64,000 nt of DNA from Pseudooceanicola onchidii (lineage in GTDB: Bacteria > Pseudomonadota > Alphaproteobacteria > Rhodobacterales > Rhodobacteraceae): positions 1,574,635 through 1,638,634 of the forward strand of contig NZ_SPUW01000001.1 in NCBI RefSeq assembly GCF_004959925.1, read 5' to 3'. A program made the position numbers and the translations under genes. Positions 27,036 to 36,044 of the stretch are shown one piece after another (the first letter of the stretch is position 1; each line of letters opens with the position of its first letter). The notes below the pieces were generated by a model. That model was not told where the DNA came from. It did no database searches and saw only the letters and a program-made list of their open reading frames with translations.

Positions 27036-27772
27036 CAGAGCATTGCCATCCCGCCGTTCACATGCAGCGTGGCACCGGTCACATAGCCCGCCTCGGCCGA
27101 GGAGAGGTACAGAACGGCAGCCGCGATCTCTTCCGGCGTGCCCATGCGGGCGGCCGGGATCTGCACGTTGATCTTGTCCTTCTGCTCATCCGTCAGCTTG
27201 TCGGTCATCGCCGTGGCGATGAAGCCCGGCGCGACGCAGTTCGCCGTGATCCCGCGCGACGCGACCTCGTAGGCGATCGACTTGGTCATGCCCACCATAC
27301 CCGCCTTGGACGCGGCATAGTTCACCTGGCCCGGATTGCCGGTCGCGCCGACGATGGACGAGATATTGACGATCCGCCCCCACCTGGCCTTCATCATCGG
27401 CCGCATCACCGCCCGGCACAGGCGCATGGTCGAAGTCAGGTTGACCTCGATCACCTGCGCCCAGTCCTCGTCCGACATGCGCATGAACAGCTGATCGCGG
27501 GTGATGCCCGCGTTGTTCACCAAGATGTCCAGCCCGCCCATGGCCTCGATCGCCTGCTTGGGCAGGGCATCGACCGCCGCCGCGTCGCCCAGGTTGCAGG
27601 GCAGCACATGCGCCCGTTCGCCCAGCTCCGCCGCCAACGCCTCAAGCGGTTCGACCCGCGTGCCCGAAAGCCCCACGGTCGCGCCCGCCTCATGCAGCGC
27701 CTTGGCGATCGCGCCGCCGATACCACCCGAAGCGCCCGTCACCAGCGCCGTCTTTCCCGTCAGATCGAACAT
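27035..27772 (-). CDS. fabG: 3-Oxoacyl-[acyl-carrier-protein] reductase
   Basis: FabG reduces 3-ketoacyl-ACP with NADPH in each fatty-acid elongation round. The 245-aa short-chain dehydrogenase has the Rossmann motif TGASGGIGGAIAKAL (about residues 13-27), NNAGITRDQLFMRM, the catalytic Ser in NISSIVGATGNPGQ and the pair YAASK. The length is exactly typical. fabD lies upstream, separated by 87 bases that contain repeat copy B, and a DMT transporter is coupled downstream. The acpP gene normally following fabG is absent from this operon. Confidence 0.96.
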   Translation of the reverse strand: MFDLTGKTALVTGASGGIGGAIAKALHEAGATVGLSGTRVEPLEALAAELGERAHVLPCNLGDAAAVDALPKQAIEAMGGLDILVNNAGITRDQLFMRMSDEDWAQVIEVNLTSTMRLCRAVMRPMMKARWGRIVNISSIVGATGNPGQVNYAASKAGMVGMTKSIAYEVASRGITANCVAPGFIATAMTDKLTDEQKDKINVQIPAARMGTPEEIAAAVLYLSSAEAGYVTGATLHVNGGMAML

Positions 27773-27783
27773 CCGCCCGTCCC

Positions 27784-27845
27784 CTTCATCTTGCCAAAAA
27801 TACTCCGGGGGGCGTCCGCAGGACGCGGGGGCAGCGCCCCCTCCC
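27784..27845. repeat. Dispersed intergenic repeat, copy B
   Basis: Starts CTTCATCTTGCC, then AAAAATACTCC and a GC-rich arm holding GCGTCC-GCAGGAC-type and GGGGGCAGCGCCCCC inverted sequences. It lies between fabD and fabG, inside the operon, so it would be transcribed and could fold. It is longer than copies A and C. Confidence 0.7.
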
Positions 27846-27859
27846 CGGTCTCAACCCGT

Positions 27860-28798
27860 TCAGCCCTTGGAAGCCGCCGCTGTCGCCACGTCCTCGGGCG
27901 TGCCCACGGCCGTGCAGGCGATGGACCGCTCGATCCGTCGCACCATGCCCGACAGCGCTTTGCCCGCCCCGATCTCCCAGATCTCGGTCACGCCCTGCGC
28001 CGCCATGTAGGCGACGCTTTCCCGCCAGCGCACCGATCCGGTGACCTGTTCGACCAGCAGCGACCGGATGACCTGCGGATCATCGACCGCCTCGGCGCGG
28101 ACGTTGGCCACCAGCGGCACGGCGGGCGCCTTGATCTCGACCGCCGCCAAAGCCTCGGCCATCACGGCCGCGGCCGGTTCCATCAGGGCGCAATGGAACG
28201 GCGCCGACACCGGCAAAAGCACCGCCCGTTTCGCGCCCTTCTCCTTGGCGATCTCCACCGCACGTTCCACGGCGGCCTTGTGGCCCGACACGACCACCTG
28301 GCCGGGGTCGTTGTCATTCGCGGCCTGGCAGACCTCGCCCTGCGCGGCCTCTTCGGCCACGGCGCGGGCACCGTCAAAGTCCAGCCCCAGAAGCGCCGCC
28401 ATGGCGCCGACACCGACCGGCACGGCCTCCTGCATGGCGCGACCGCGGGCGCGCAGCAGGCGTGCGGCATCGGCGATGCTCAGCGAACCGGCGGCGGCGA
28501 GCGCGGAATATTCGCCCAGGGAATGTCCGGCCACGAAGGCCGCATCGGTGATCGCCACGCCCTCGGCCTCAAGCGCGCGCAGCGCGGCCAGAGAGGTCGC
28601 CATCAGCGCGGGCTGGGCATTCTGCGTCAGGGTCAGCTGGTCCTGCTCGCCGTCCCAGATCAGCGTCGACAGCTTTTCGCCAAGCGCCTCGTCCACCTCG
28701 TCGAAGACGGCCTTGGCTTCGGGATAGGCATCGGCCAGGGCGCGGCCCATGCCAATGGTCTGGGCACCCTGCCCGGGGAATACGAATGCGCGGCTCAT
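27860..28798 (-). CDS. fabD: Malonyl-CoA:ACP S-malonyltransferase
   Basis: FabD moves malonate from CoA to ACP to feed elongation. The 312-aa protein starts AFVFPGQGAQTIGMGRAL, has the active-site Ser in GHSLGEYSALAAAG (near residue 92) and the usual downstream histidine in VSAPFHCALMEPA. The length is standard. It is the first gene of the minus-strand fabD-fabG-DMT operon and lies divergent from the rpsF operon, with the small membrane-protein gene between. Confidence 0.96.
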   Translation of the reverse strand: MSRAFVFPGQGAQTIGMGRALADAYPEAKAVFDEVDEALGEKLSTLIWDGEQDQLTLTQNAQPALMATSLAALRALEAEGVAITDAAFVAGHSLGEYSALAAAGSLSIADAARLLRARGRAMQEAVPVGVGAMAALLGLDFDGARAVAEEAAQGEVCQAANDNDPGQVVVSGHKAAVERAVEIAKEKGAKRAVLLPVSAPFHCALMEPAAAVMAEALAAVEIKAPAVPLVANVRAEAVDDPQVIRSLLVEQVTGSVRWRESVAYMAAQGVTEIWEIGAGKALSGMVRRIERSIACTAVGTPEDVATAAASKG

Positions 28799-28927
28799 GG
28801 CTCACTCCCTCATTTGATTGGGCCGGGGATAGCCCGGGACGCCACACAAGGCAATCCACCGCACAGGAGGCGATGCGGCGGATGTCAGAGCCTGGAGAGA
28901 GAGTGGATCGTGCAGCGTCCCCGTGGC

Positions 28928-29176
28928 CTAGCCTGCCCGGGCCTTGCGAACCCGGCGCAGCGCACACCGTCCCATCAGGACCACGGCCGGAGAGACCATG
29001 ACCAGCGCCACCAGGGGTTTGAGCGCGACAAGCAGCACCAGAAGGCCGACGATCAGCACGATCAGGGTCGCCACCGTGGCGCAGAGCGCCGTGGGACGTT
29101 CGCCGCGATCCGCGGAATACGGATCGGCATAATTGCGGCCCGCCGGGCCGGCGGAGAGGTCGGTCATCAATGTCAT
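28928..29176 (-). CDS. Small membrane protein of unknown function
   Basis: An 82-aa product with a polar N-terminus (about 30 residues), then two closely spaced hydrophobic segments (ALCATVATLIVLIVGLLVLL and ALKPLVALVMVSPAVVLMG, split at a Lys) and a basic tail RRVRKARAG. Codon use resembles that of its neighbours. The start is uncertain: ATG at 29176 (MTLMTDLS) is preferred with GACGAG upstream, but ATG 29167 or a longer frame up to 29347 are possible. It is between fabD and rpsF on the minus strand. No known family was recognised, so this could be a lineage-specific gene. Confidence 0.55.
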   Translation of the reverse strand: MTLMTDLSAGPAGRNYADPYSADRGERPTALCATVATLIVLIVGLLVLLVALKPLVALVMVSPAVVLMGRCALRRVRKARAG

Positions 29177-29498
29177 CTGCTCGTCTTTGTCGTACAGGGG
29201 TCTGCGCCCCTTTTTCGTGTGCCTTTGCACGTTATACACTTTTTGCGAGAGATTGTGGCAAAATCCGGGCATTTTCCCTAAAGGAAAACCACAATACTCA
29301 CACACCGGGCTTTGCACATTTGTCGGACCATATCGCGGGCACGGCACACCGCCTCCACAGCGGCCTTGCCCCCCCGGACGATCCGGGCTAAAGGGACGCT
29401 TCCTTCCGCACTTCGATTGACCCGCGCGGACTCTCGTGGAGGCACCGCGGAAGGCTTGGTCCTCCTATGAAACGCGCCCTGACAGAAGTGGAGCACAC
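29177..29498. other. Upstream region of the rpsF operon and of the small membrane-protein gene
   Basis: A 322-bp non-coding stretch, AT-rich in its left half (29200-29300) and GC-rich to the right. A TATAAC on the minus strand near 29236 could be a -10 for the left gene. The right part carries a stem-loop that may be the ribosomal-protein leader described separately. Confidence 0.4.
29402..29454 (+). promoter_or_regulatory. Possible S6:S18 autoregulatory leader of rpsF
   Basis: CCTTCCGC (29402-29409) pairs perfectly with GCGGAAGG (29447-29454), and an inner CGCG/CGTG helix can form. The 3' side of the internal loop carries CCG just at the base of the outer stem. Known rpsF leaders bind the S6:S18 complex through a bulged CCG in a hairpin 5' to rpsF. 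The position (45 bases before the start) and the CCG fit, but no alignment was made. Confidence 0.35.
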
Positions 29499-29855
29499 AT
29501 GCCGCTTTATGAGCATGTCTTTATTGCGCGCCAGGATCTTTCCAACGCGCAGGCCGAAGGCCTTGTCGAACATTTTGGCACCGTCCTTTCGGACAACGGC
29601 GGCAAGGTCGTCGAATCCGAATACTGGGGCGTCAAGACGATGGCCTACAAGATCAACAAGAACCGCAAGGGCCACTACGCCTTCCTCAAGTCCGACGCAC
29701 CCGCGACGGCCGTGCAGGAAATGGAACGCCTGATGCGCCTGCATGATGACGTGATGCGCGTTCTGACCATCAAGGTCGAAGAGCACGCCGAAGGTCCGTC
29801 CGTCCAGATGCAGAAACGCGAAGAGCGCGACGACCGTCGCCGCGAACGCCGCTGA
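29499..29855 (+). CDS. rpsF: 30S ribosomal protein S6
   Basis: The 118-aa S6 binds the central domain of 16S rRNA together with S18. It begins MPLYEHVFIARQDLS and has the family core GKVVESEYWGVKTMAYKI and KGHYAFLKSDA; the C-terminal tail is Arg/Glu-rich (KREERDDRRRERR), longer than in some bacteria. The start at 29499 is preceded by AGAAGTGGAG. It heads the conserved rpsF-rpsR-rplI operon. Confidence 0.97.
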   Translation: MPLYEHVFIARQDLSNAQAEGLVEHFGTVLSDNGGKVVESEYWGVKTMAYKINKNRKGHYAFLKSDAPATAVQEMERLMRLHDDVMRVLTIKVEEHAEGPSVQMQKREERDDRRRERR

Positions 29856-29884
29856 TCTTTAGCCTGAGGAAAGGAACCTAACCC

Positions 29885-30112
29885 ATGGCCGCAAAACCGT
29901 TTTTCCGCCGCCGCAAGGTCTGCCCGTTCTCCGGCGACAACGCGCCGAAGATCGACTACAAGGACACCCGTCTGCTGCAGCGCTACATCTCTGAGCGTGG
30001 CAAGATCGTGCCGTCCCGCATCACCGCCGTGTCGGCAAAGAAGCAGCGTGAACTGGCCCGCGCCATCAAGCGCGCCCGCTTCCTCGCCCTGCTGCCCTAC
30101 GCCGTGAAGTAA
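29885..30112 (+). CDS. rpsR: 30S ribosomal protein S18
   Basis: The 75-aa basic protein pairs with S6 on the small subunit platform. The translation has the S18 core [18 protein letters not shown] and ends in [14 protein letters not shown]. It is 29 bases downstream of rpsF with AGGAAAGGAA as ribosome site, and 12 bases before rplI. Length and sequence are ordinary for alphaproteobacteria. Confidence 0.97.
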   Translation: MAAKPFFRRRKVCPFSGDNAPKIDYKDTRLLQRYISERGKIVPSRITAVSAKKQRELARAIKRARFLALLPYAVK

Positions 30113-30124
30113 GGAGAGAGACCA

Positions 30125-30739
30125 ATGGAAGTCATTCTTCTCGAACGTGTCGCCAAGCTGGGCCAGATGGGTGACGTCGTCACCGTCAAGCCGGGCTATG
30201 CGCGCAACTACCTTCTGCTGCAGGGCAAGGCCCTGACCGCATCGAAGGAAAACATCGCCAAGTTCGACGAGCAGAAAGCACAGCTGGAAGCCAACAACCT
30301 CGAGACCAAGAAAGAGGCCGAAAGCCTCGGCTCGCGTCTCGATGGCGAAACCTTTGTTGTGATTCGCTCTGCCTCTGACGGCGGCAACCTCTACGGCTCT
30401 GTCACTCCGCGTGACGTCGCCGCCGTTGCCACCGAAGCGGGCTACACCGTCGAGCGCAAGCAGGTCATCATCCCGATGCCGATCAAGGAACTGGGCATGC
30501 ACACGGTGAACATCACCCTGCACCCGGAAGTCGACATCGAGATCACCCTAAACGTCGCACGTTCCCCCGAAGAGGCCGAGCTTCAGGCCGCAGGCAAGTC
30601 CATCCAGGACCTGGCCGCGGAAGAAGAAGCCGCAGCCGAATTCGAGATCCAGGAACTGTTCGACGATCTCGGCTCGGCCGCATCGGACGACGACGATCAG
30701 CCTGCTGTCGAAGCCAAGGGCGACGACGAAGAGAACTGA
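30125..30739 (+). CDS. rplI: 50S ribosomal protein L9
   Basis: L9 binds 23S rRNA near the L1 stalk and helps keep the reading frame. The 204-aa protein starts [19 protein letters not shown] with the conserved [15 protein letters not shown]. It is about 55 residues longer than E. coli L9 because of an acidic C-terminal extension (from about residue 150), which ends [16 protein letters not shown]; such extensions are common in Rhodobacteraceae. It is the last gene of the operon, with a clear terminator after it. Confidence 0.96.
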   Translation: MEVILLERVAKLGQMGDVVTVKPGYARNYLLLQGKALTASKENIAKFDEQKAQLEANNLETKKEAESLGSRLDGETFVVIRSASDGGNLYGSVTPRDVAAVATEAGYTVERKQVIIPMPIKELGMHTVNITLHPEVDIEITLNVARSPEEAELQAAGKSIQDLAAEEEAAAEFEIQELFDDLGSAASDDDDQPAVEAKGDDEEN

Positions 30740-30761
30740 TCGATCTGATCACGGATCACGG

Positions 30762-30793
30762 AAAACGCCGCGCCCCCGGGTGCGGCGTTTTTC
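30762..30793 (+). terminator. Intrinsic terminator of the rpsF-rpsR-rplI operon
   Basis: AAAACGCCGC (30762-30771) with GCGGCGTTTT (30782-30791), 10-nt loop, T-run continuing to 30792. Confidence 0.9.
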
Positions 30794-30955
30794 ATTGCGC
30801 GATGGCCATTTGCCTTTGAAACGCTGCTGGATCGATCACGTCCCCGGCGCGGTCAGGCGGAAAGACGACGCGACCGGGAAAGACCCTGCGCGGGGTCTGG
30901 AATGTGCGCCGCCAAGCCCCTAAATCCAAGGAAATTTCAAAGGATCCCGCACCCG

Positions 30956-31723
30956 ATGCGCCAGCAGATTTCCGATGTCCTAGACCGTCCGGCCACGCGT
31001 TACGCGATCATGGGGGTGATCCTGTTCAACGCGGTCATCCTTGGCCTGGAAACCTCGGGTCGCGTCATGAGCGTCGCGGGCGACATCATCATCTTCCTCG
31101 ACACGCTGTGCTTGACCATCTTCGTGGCCGAACTGGTCGCCAAGCTGTACGCCCGGGGGCTGGGGTTCTTCCGCAATGCCTGGAACATCTTCGACTTCAT
31201 CGTCGTCGGCATCGCGCTGCTGCCTGCCACAGGTGGCCTGTCGGTGCTGCGGGCCCTGCGGATTCTGCGGTTGCTGCGCGTGGTATCCGTGGCGCCGACA
31301 CTGCGGCGGGTGGTCGAAGGCTTCATCTCGGCCCTGCCCGGCATGGCCTCGGTCTTCCTGCTGATGGGCGTGATCTTCTACATCGCAGCCGTCATCGCGA
31401 CCAAGCTGTTCGCACCAACCTTTCCCGACTGGTTCGGCACGCTTGGCCGGTCGCTGTATACGCTGTTCCAGGTGATGACGCTGGAAAGCTGGTCCATGGG
31501 CATCGTCCGCCCGGTGATGGAGGTCCACCCCGAGGCCTGGATGTTCTTCGTGCCCTTCATCCTGATCACCACCTTCGCGGTGGTGAACCTTGTCGTCGGC
31601 CTGATCGTCAATTCGATGCAGGACGCCCACGCCGAGGAATCCAACGCCGCCACCGGCAATTACCGCGACGAGGTGCTGCAGCGCCTGGTCGCGATCGAGG
31701 CAAAGCTGGACAAAGGCGGATAG
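30956..31723 (+). CDS. Bacterial voltage-gated sodium channel (NavBac)
   Basis: A 255-aa six-helix ion channel subunit (tetramer in the membrane). S4 carries arginines every third residue (Arg99, 102, 105, 108 in LRALRILRLLRVV). The pore loop has the selectivity filter TLESWSM (175-181), the sodium-selective NavBac filter as in NaChBac and the Roseobacter channel NavSp1. S6 is VVNLVVGLIVNSMQDAH, and the C-terminus (DEVLQRLVAIEAKLD) fits the coiled coil that tetramerises these channels. Two starts are possible: ATG 30956 is preferred; ATG 30902 would add 18 polar residues. It is monocistronic after the rplI terminator and convergent with a DUF1330 gene. A link to sodium-driven motility or pH homeostasis is possible. 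Confidence 0.9.
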   Translation: MRQQISDVLDRPATRYAIMGVILFNAVILGLETSGRVMSVAGDIIIFLDTLCLTIFVAELVAKLYARGLGFFRNAWNIFDFIVVGIALLPATGGLSVLRALRILRLLRVVSVAPTLRRVVEGFISALPGMASVFLLMGVIFYIAAVIATKLFAPTFPDWFGTLGRSLYTLFQVMTLESWSMGIVRPVMEVHPEAWMFFVPFILITTFAVVNLVVGLIVNSMQDAHAEESNAATGNYRDEVLQRLVAIEAKLDKGG

Positions 31724-31729
31724 ACGACC

Positions 31730-32143
31730 CTATTCGGCGAAATTCGCCCCGGTGTCCTGCGGGTTCATCCGGATCAGCCGACTGTCGAGGCATCCGGCCT
31801 GCCGATGCACCATGGCGCGTCGATAGTCCGGGTCATAGATCATGTCGATAAAGGCCTGCGGCGACGGGTATTCGGCAATGAAGCACAGGTCCCAGGCCTC
31901 GTCCTGCGGCCCGATCAGCATATGCTCCATCCGGCCGCGCCAGACGATGCGCCCCCCGACCTTGTCGAGGATCGGCTGGCTTTCGCGGCCATAGGCGGCA
32001 TAGGCCTCGGCCCCCGTCGCCTGCCGCCCGTCGTCATAGTCTGCGCGGTCACGCAGCCGTACCAGATTGAGCATGTGGATTGGCCCGTCCCGGTCGATCG
32101 CCTTGAAGGCCTCGAAACCCGCCTTGTCGAATCCCGTATGCAT
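31730..32143 (-). CDS. DUF1330-like dimeric alpha/beta-barrel protein
   Basis: The 137-aa protein has the DUF1330 features GPIHMLNLVRLRDRADY and AYAAYGRESQPIL, a middle strand GGRIVWRGRMEHMLIG, and the AEYPSPQAFIDMIYDPDY segment, as in the ferredoxin-like dimeric barrel fold. No biochemical function is established for the family. It is 12 bases upstream of the SNase-like gene's stop on the same strand and may share its transcript. The sequence appears complete. Confidence 0.75.
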   Translation of the reverse strand: MHTGFDKAGFEAFKAIDRDGPIHMLNLVRLRDRADYDDGRQATGAEAYAAYGRESQPILDKVGGRIVWRGRMEHMLIGPQDEAWDLCFIAEYPSPQAFIDMIYDPDYRRAMVHRQAGCLDSRLIRMNPQDTGANFAE

Positions 32144-32155
32144 GGTGTCCTCCTC

Positions 32156-32506
32156 TCAGGTGCGCCCATAGGGCTGGCACAGATTGCGGCGCTTCAGCTC
32201 GTCCGCCATCGACCGGCCCACGCGGGCGCCTGCGGACGGGCCGTAGATGCAATCGCCCACGTTGCCGTCGGGCTTCTTGTCATAGCTGCATTCCAGCTTC
32301 CGCGCGAAGAGCATGATGTTCATGATCCGCTTCGCCTCGCGCCCCTCGGCCGTTGTCTCGGCGGGGCATTCGGTATCGCGCAACTGGATCTCGACGCCCT
32401 GCACGACGATCCGGTCGCCCGAGATCACCCGCCGCCGCATGTCCTGCGCCGTGGCAGGACATGCCCAGATGCCGATCAGGCAGATGATCATGATGGCCAG
32501 CCGCAC
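32156..32506 (-). CDS. Secreted SNase-like (thermonuclease-fold) protein, probably degenerate
   Basis: A 116-aa protein with a signal peptide when started at the GTG at 32506 (MRLAIMIICLIGIWACPATAQ by the start-codon rule). The mature part reads RVISGDRIVVQGVEIQLRD then CPAE, an arrangement like the thermonuclease motif xxxGDTxxxxxxxIRLxGIDxPE, followed by GREAKRIMNIMLFARKLEC and a cysteine pair typical of secreted SNase domains. The metal-binding and catalytic positions are only partly kept, so enzymatic activity is doubtful. ATG 32491 is an alternative start with a shorter signal. It sits between DUF1330 and PACE genes on the same strand. Confidence 0.55.
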   Translation of the reverse strand: MRLAIMIICLIGIWACPATAQDMRRRVISGDRIVVQGVEIQLRDTECPAETTAEGREAKRIMNIMLFARKLECSYDKKPDGNVGDCIYGPSAGARVGRSMADELKRRNLCQPYGRT

Positions 32507-32535
32507 GCCGCCCCCCGGTTCGGTTCCCGGGCAGG

Positions 32536-32988
32536 CTAACCGGGCGTGTGCGCAGGCGGAACCCCCGGCGTCTGCCATTCGGGCAGCGGAAAGAGCTTGT
32601 CGTAGGCCCAGTTGAAGGCCAGCGCATAGAGCAGATAGAAAGCCGCCAGCGACACATCCATGACAAACGCCTGCCAGAGCGTAACGCCAAGATACCAGGC
32701 GATGAAGGGCATCAGCACGACCAACAGCCCGGCTTCGAACAGCACCGCATGCAGCACCCGCACCAGCGGCGTCTTAAGCGTGGTCCCGGACCAGCGGCGA
32801 TAGGCCCGGTCAAAGACATAGTTGTAGCCCATGTTGTAAAGTGTCGCGATGGTGGCGCTGACAACGCCCACCACGCCGATTTCGGTCATCGGCAGGCCAA
32901 AGACAAAAGCCCCGCCGGGGATCATGATCGCAAGCGCGATAAGTTCGAAGCTGATGGCGTGACGCAGACGGTCAAGGGGGGATCGCAT
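32536..32988 (-). CDS. PACE-family efflux transporter
   Basis: A 150-aa protein with four membrane segments in two copies of the bacterial transmembrane pair domain. It begins RSPLDRLRHAISFELIALAI with the key acidic residue Glu15, the proton-coupling residue described for AceI, and the second pair contains RVLHAVLFEAGLLVVLMPF. PACE pumps export biocides such as chlorhexidine or natural polyamines. The tail after residue 140 is Pro-rich. It is downstream of tig on the minus strand but separated from it by a terminator. Confidence 0.86.
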   Translation of the reverse strand: MRSPLDRLRHAISFELIALAIMIPGGAFVFGLPMTEIGVVGVVSATIATLYNMGYNYVFDRAYRRWSGTTLKTPLVRVLHAVLFEAGLLVVLMPFIAWYLGVTLWQAFVMDVSLAAFYLLYALAFNWAYDKLFPLPEWQTPGVPPAHTPG

Positions 32989-33096
32989 GGAGACCTCCGG
33001 TTTCCGCCGGGTCGTCCCGGCCGTTCACCCATGATGGGGAGGTCGTCCTCTGCCCCCTAGGTGCGCCTTGGGGCGCGTTTGGTCAAGGCCGCCCGC

Positions 33097-33127
33097 AAAA
33101 GAAAAGGGCCGCCCCGAAGGACGGCCC
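33097..33127 (-). terminator. Intrinsic terminator of tig
   Basis: On the minus strand GGGCCGTCC-TTCG-GGGCGGCCC is followed by TTTTCTTTT. The UUCG tetraloop and wobble pair make a strong terminator. Confidence 0.85.
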
Positions 33128-33148
33128 CAGATCCGGATCAGACCGGGA

Positions 33149-34477
33149 TCATTCGTTTTCCAGATCCTCGACCGCCTTCTGAAGGTCTTCTTTCGAAACC
33201 TCCTTCTCGGTCACGTCGGCCTGGGCGAAGACATGGTCGACAACCTTGTCTTCGAAGATCGGTGCGCGCAGCTGCTGCTGCATCTGCTGGTTCTGCTGCA
33301 CGAATTCAAAGAACGCACGCTCCTGGCCCGGGTACTGGCGGGCCTGGTTCATGATCGCCTGGGTCATTTCGGCGTCGGTCACTTCGACCTCGGCCTTCTG
33401 ACCCAGTTCGGCCAGCAGCAGGCCAAGGCGCACGCGGCGCTCGGCCAGCTTGGTGTGCTCCTCGGTGGTCTCGATCTCACCGTGGTTGTGATCGTGAACC
33501 TCGGGGTTGTCCTCGTGCCACAGTTGATGCGCGATCTGCTTGGCTTCGGCCTCGACCAGCGACGGCGGCAGGTCGAAAGAGACGACCTCGTCCATCGCGT
33601 CCAGCAGGCCACGCTTCATGACCGCGCGGGCGGCACCGGCGTATTCGGCTTCCAGACGCTCGGCGACCTGCGCCTTCAGCGCGGCCAGGTCTTCGGCACC
33701 GTACTTGGTGGCCAGCTCGTCGTTGACCTCGGCGGCGACGGGGCCCTTGACCTCTTTCACCTTGCATTCGAACACGGCGGCTTTGCCGGCCAGGTGTTCG
33801 GCCTGGTACTGTTCGGGGAACGAAACCTCGACGTTCTTCTCGTCACCGGCCTTCGTGCCGACCAGCTGATCTTCGAAACCCGGGATGAACGAATTCGAGC
33901 CGAGCACCAGCGGATAGTCTTCCGCCGCGCCGCCCTCGAAGGCTTCGCCGTCGACCTTGCCGAGGAAATCGATCACGACCTGGTCGCCATCTTCCGCCGC
34001 GCCGTCCTTGGCTTCGAAGTTCTGGGCGCTTTCGGCCAGGTTCTGCAGGGCTTCGTCGATCGCGGCGTCATCGGCCTTCACGACCAGCTTTTCCAGCTTG
34101 AGCGTCGACAGGTCGACCTCGGGGATCGCCGGCAGGGCCTCGTAGGCCACGGTCACGACGACATCGTCGCCCTCTTTCCAGGTCTCGCCATCGACCATTT
34201 CGACCTGCGGCTGCAGCGCGGGCTTGTCGCCGGTGGATTCGAAGTGATCATTCATGGCGCCGTCGATGGCTTCCTGCATCGCTTCGCCCATGATCCGCTG
34301 ACCGAACTGCTTTTTCAGCAGCGCCATCGGCACCTTGCCCTTGCGGAAGCCCTTCATTTCGACTTCGGGCTGCGCTTCGGCCAGCTTTTCGTTGACCTTG
34401 GCGTCCAACTCGCTGGCGGGCAGCGTGATCTGGTAGCCGCGCTTGAGGCCTTCGTTCAGGGTCTCGGTGACCTGCAT
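33149..34477 (-). CDS. tig: Trigger factor
   Basis: Trigger factor is the ribosome-bound chaperone and prolyl isomerase that meets nascent chains. The 442-aa product has the ribosome-binding domain with [17 protein letters not shown] (about residues 43-59), an FKBP-type domain with [20 protein letters not shown], and a long helical C-terminal domain. The ATG at 34477 ([15 protein letters not shown]) follows GGAAGGAC; an upstream in-frame extension to 34711 lacks similarity. In many bacteria clpP follows tig; here it does not. Confidence 0.95.
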   Translation of the reverse strand: MQVTETLNEGLKRGYQITLPASELDAKVNEKLAEAQPEVEMKGFRKGKVPMALLKKQFGQRIMGEAMQEAIDGAMNDHFESTGDKPALQPQVEMVDGETWKEGDDVVVTVAYEALPAIPEVDLSTLKLEKLVVKADDAAIDEALQNLAESAQNFEAKDGAAEDGDQVVIDFLGKVDGEAFEGGAAEDYPLVLGSNSFIPGFEDQLVGTKAGDEKNVEVSFPEQYQAEHLAGKAAVFECKVKEVKGPVAAEVNDELATKYGAEDLAALKAQVAERLEAEYAGAARAVMKRGLLDAMDEVVSFDLPPSLVEAEAKQIAHQLWHEDNPEVHDHNHGEIETTEEHTKLAERRVRLGLLLAELGQKAEVEVTDAEMTQAIMNQARQYPGQERAFFEFVQQNQQMQQQLRAPIFEDKVVDHVFAQADVTEKEVSKEDLQKAVEDLENE

Positions 34478-34722
34478 CGGTTCTCGTCCTTCCATAACGT
34501 CCACGGGCCGCCGTCTTGCGGGGGCCAAATCAGGCGCCCTTCTAGGGGGCGTCAGCCTTGGGCGCAAGGGTGATCCGCGCCATTCCGGCCCATGCCCACA
34601 GGTTTTTGCCGGCAGTGGCTGCGCCCACCCTGCCCAAGCTTGCCGACAGCCCGCCCCACGGTTGACGTGACCGCCCCGATGCCGCATTGCAGCACCATCC
34701 GCCACATCCAAAAGGGCACGTG

Positions 34723-35613
34723 ATGACCCGCACCCAGAAAGCTGCCCTTGCCAGCGTCGCCGTCGGCCTTCTGGTCTTTGCCATAAAGCTTTGGGCCTGG
34801 CTTCTGACCGGGTCCGTCGCGCTGTATTCCGACGCCTTGGAAAGCACCATAAACGTGGTGGCGGCGCTGGCGGTCTTCGTGGCGCTGCGCGTCGCGGCGC
34901 GGCCCGCGGACGACAACCACCCCTACGGCCACCACAAGGCCGAATACCTCTCGGCCGTGTTCGAAGGCGTGCTGGTGGTCATCGCCGCCCTGATGATTCT
35001 GCGCGAGGCCTATGCCGGCCTGATCCACCCCGAACCCCTGCGCGCCCCCGTGCTGGGCCTGGTGATCAACGGCGCGGCCTCGGTGCTGAACGCGCTTTGG
35101 GCCGTCGCATTGCTAAGATGGGGACGCGCCTGGCGGTCCCCCGCCCTGGTCGCCGACGGACGGCATATCCTGACCGATGTCTGGACCTCGGTCGGCGTGA
35201 TCATCGGCATCGCCCTGGCGACGGTGACCGGCCAGGACTGGCTCGACCCTGCGCTCGCCGCGCTGGTCGCCGTCAACATCCTCTGGACCGGCTGGAAAAT
35301 GGTGCGCGAGGCGACCGGCGGGCTGATGGACGAACTGCACGATCCGGCCCTGGTCGACGACCTGCAAGAGATCATCCGCCTCAGCGCCACCGGCGCGATC
35401 GAGGCGCACGACATCCGCATCCGTATCGCCGGCGCCATGACCTTTATCGATTTTCACCTGATCGTGGACCGGGACATGCCGGTGTCGGAAGCGCACGACA
35501 TCTGCGACCGCATCGAAGGCGCGCTGAAGATCGCCCGCGACGGCAAGGCCATCGTGACGATCCATGTGGAGCCTGATCACAAGGCGAAAAATGAAGGCGT
35601 AATGGTAGGATAA
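34723..35613 (+). CDS. Cation diffusion facilitator (FieF/CDF) metal transporter
   Basis: A 296-aa inner-membrane antiporter exporting divalent metals (zinc, iron, manganese or cobalt) in exchange for protons. Features seen: TM1 to TM2 with [37 protein letters not shown], a transport-site [15 protein letters not shown] with His-x3-Asp in TM5, and the C-terminal cytoplasmic domain with [17 protein letters not shown] and [13 protein letters not shown]. The YSDALE motif fits the D/H metal site of FieF-like members. Start at 34723 is preferred to 34687, which lacks a ribosome site. Confidence 0.9.
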   Translation: MTRTQKAALASVAVGLLVFAIKLWAWLLTGSVALYSDALESTINVVAALAVFVALRVAARPADDNHPYGHHKAEYLSAVFEGVLVVIAALMILREAYAGLIHPEPLRAPVLGLVINGAASVLNALWAVALLRWGRAWRSPALVADGRHILTDVWTSVGVIIGIALATVTGQDWLDPALAALVAVNILWTGWKMVREATGGLMDELHDPALVDDLQEIIRLSATGAIEAHDIRIRIAGAMTFIDFHLIVDRDMPVSEAHDICDRIEGALKIARDGKAIVTIHVEPDHKAKNEGVMVG

Positions 35614-35713
35614 GGCGTCTGGCGCGCCGCCGGGAACACCCGAGCGCGATTTCAAAGGCTCGGCCATCATCCATGTCTGGCTGGTGAAAGGTCACGTCCC
35701 CGGGGACAGTGCA

Positions 35714-35797
35714 TGGTGCGGGTGAAGGGACTCGAACCCCCACGCCAAAGGCGCCAGAACCTAAATCTGGTGCGTCTACCAATTCCGCCACACCCGC
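35714..35797 (-). tRNA. tRNA-Leu (anticodon UAG)
   Basis: Folds into a class II cloverleaf with a 7-bp acceptor (GCGGGTG/CACCCGC), an anticodon arm CCAGA-TTTAGGT-TCTGG giving anticodon TAG, a long variable arm (GCGCCTTTGGCGT), T-arm GGGGGTTCGAGTCCC, and an encoded 3' CCA. It reads CUN-family codons. Confidence 0.97.
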
Positions 35798-35920
35798 AGT
35801 ACGCGGCTGGATAGCAAAAGCCGCAGCGCGATGCGAGAGGGAAAAAGCTCTCATCCCTTAACCTTTTCTAAGCTTCTTTCGCCAATATTGAACCTGACCG
35901 GACAAGCGACGTGGCCCTAG

Positions 35921-35995
35921 CGCCAATTGTGGCGAAAACCGGACGCGGTTTGCCTCAATGCCGCACAGTTAACTGGAACCCGGCGAAATTTCGCC
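35921..35995. promoter_or_regulatory. Two short palindromes upstream of the Hint gene
   Basis: CGCCA-ATTG-TGGCG (35921-35934) and a perfect 14-bp palindrome GGCGAAATTTCGCC (35982-35995) lie 50-125 bases before the Hint gene. They could be operators or part of the leader; no factor is known. Confidence 0.3.
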
Positions 35996-36044
35996 CTAAT
36001 CTGATGCAAAAACAATGAGGCAGTCAGGAAAGGGGAGAAGTCCC

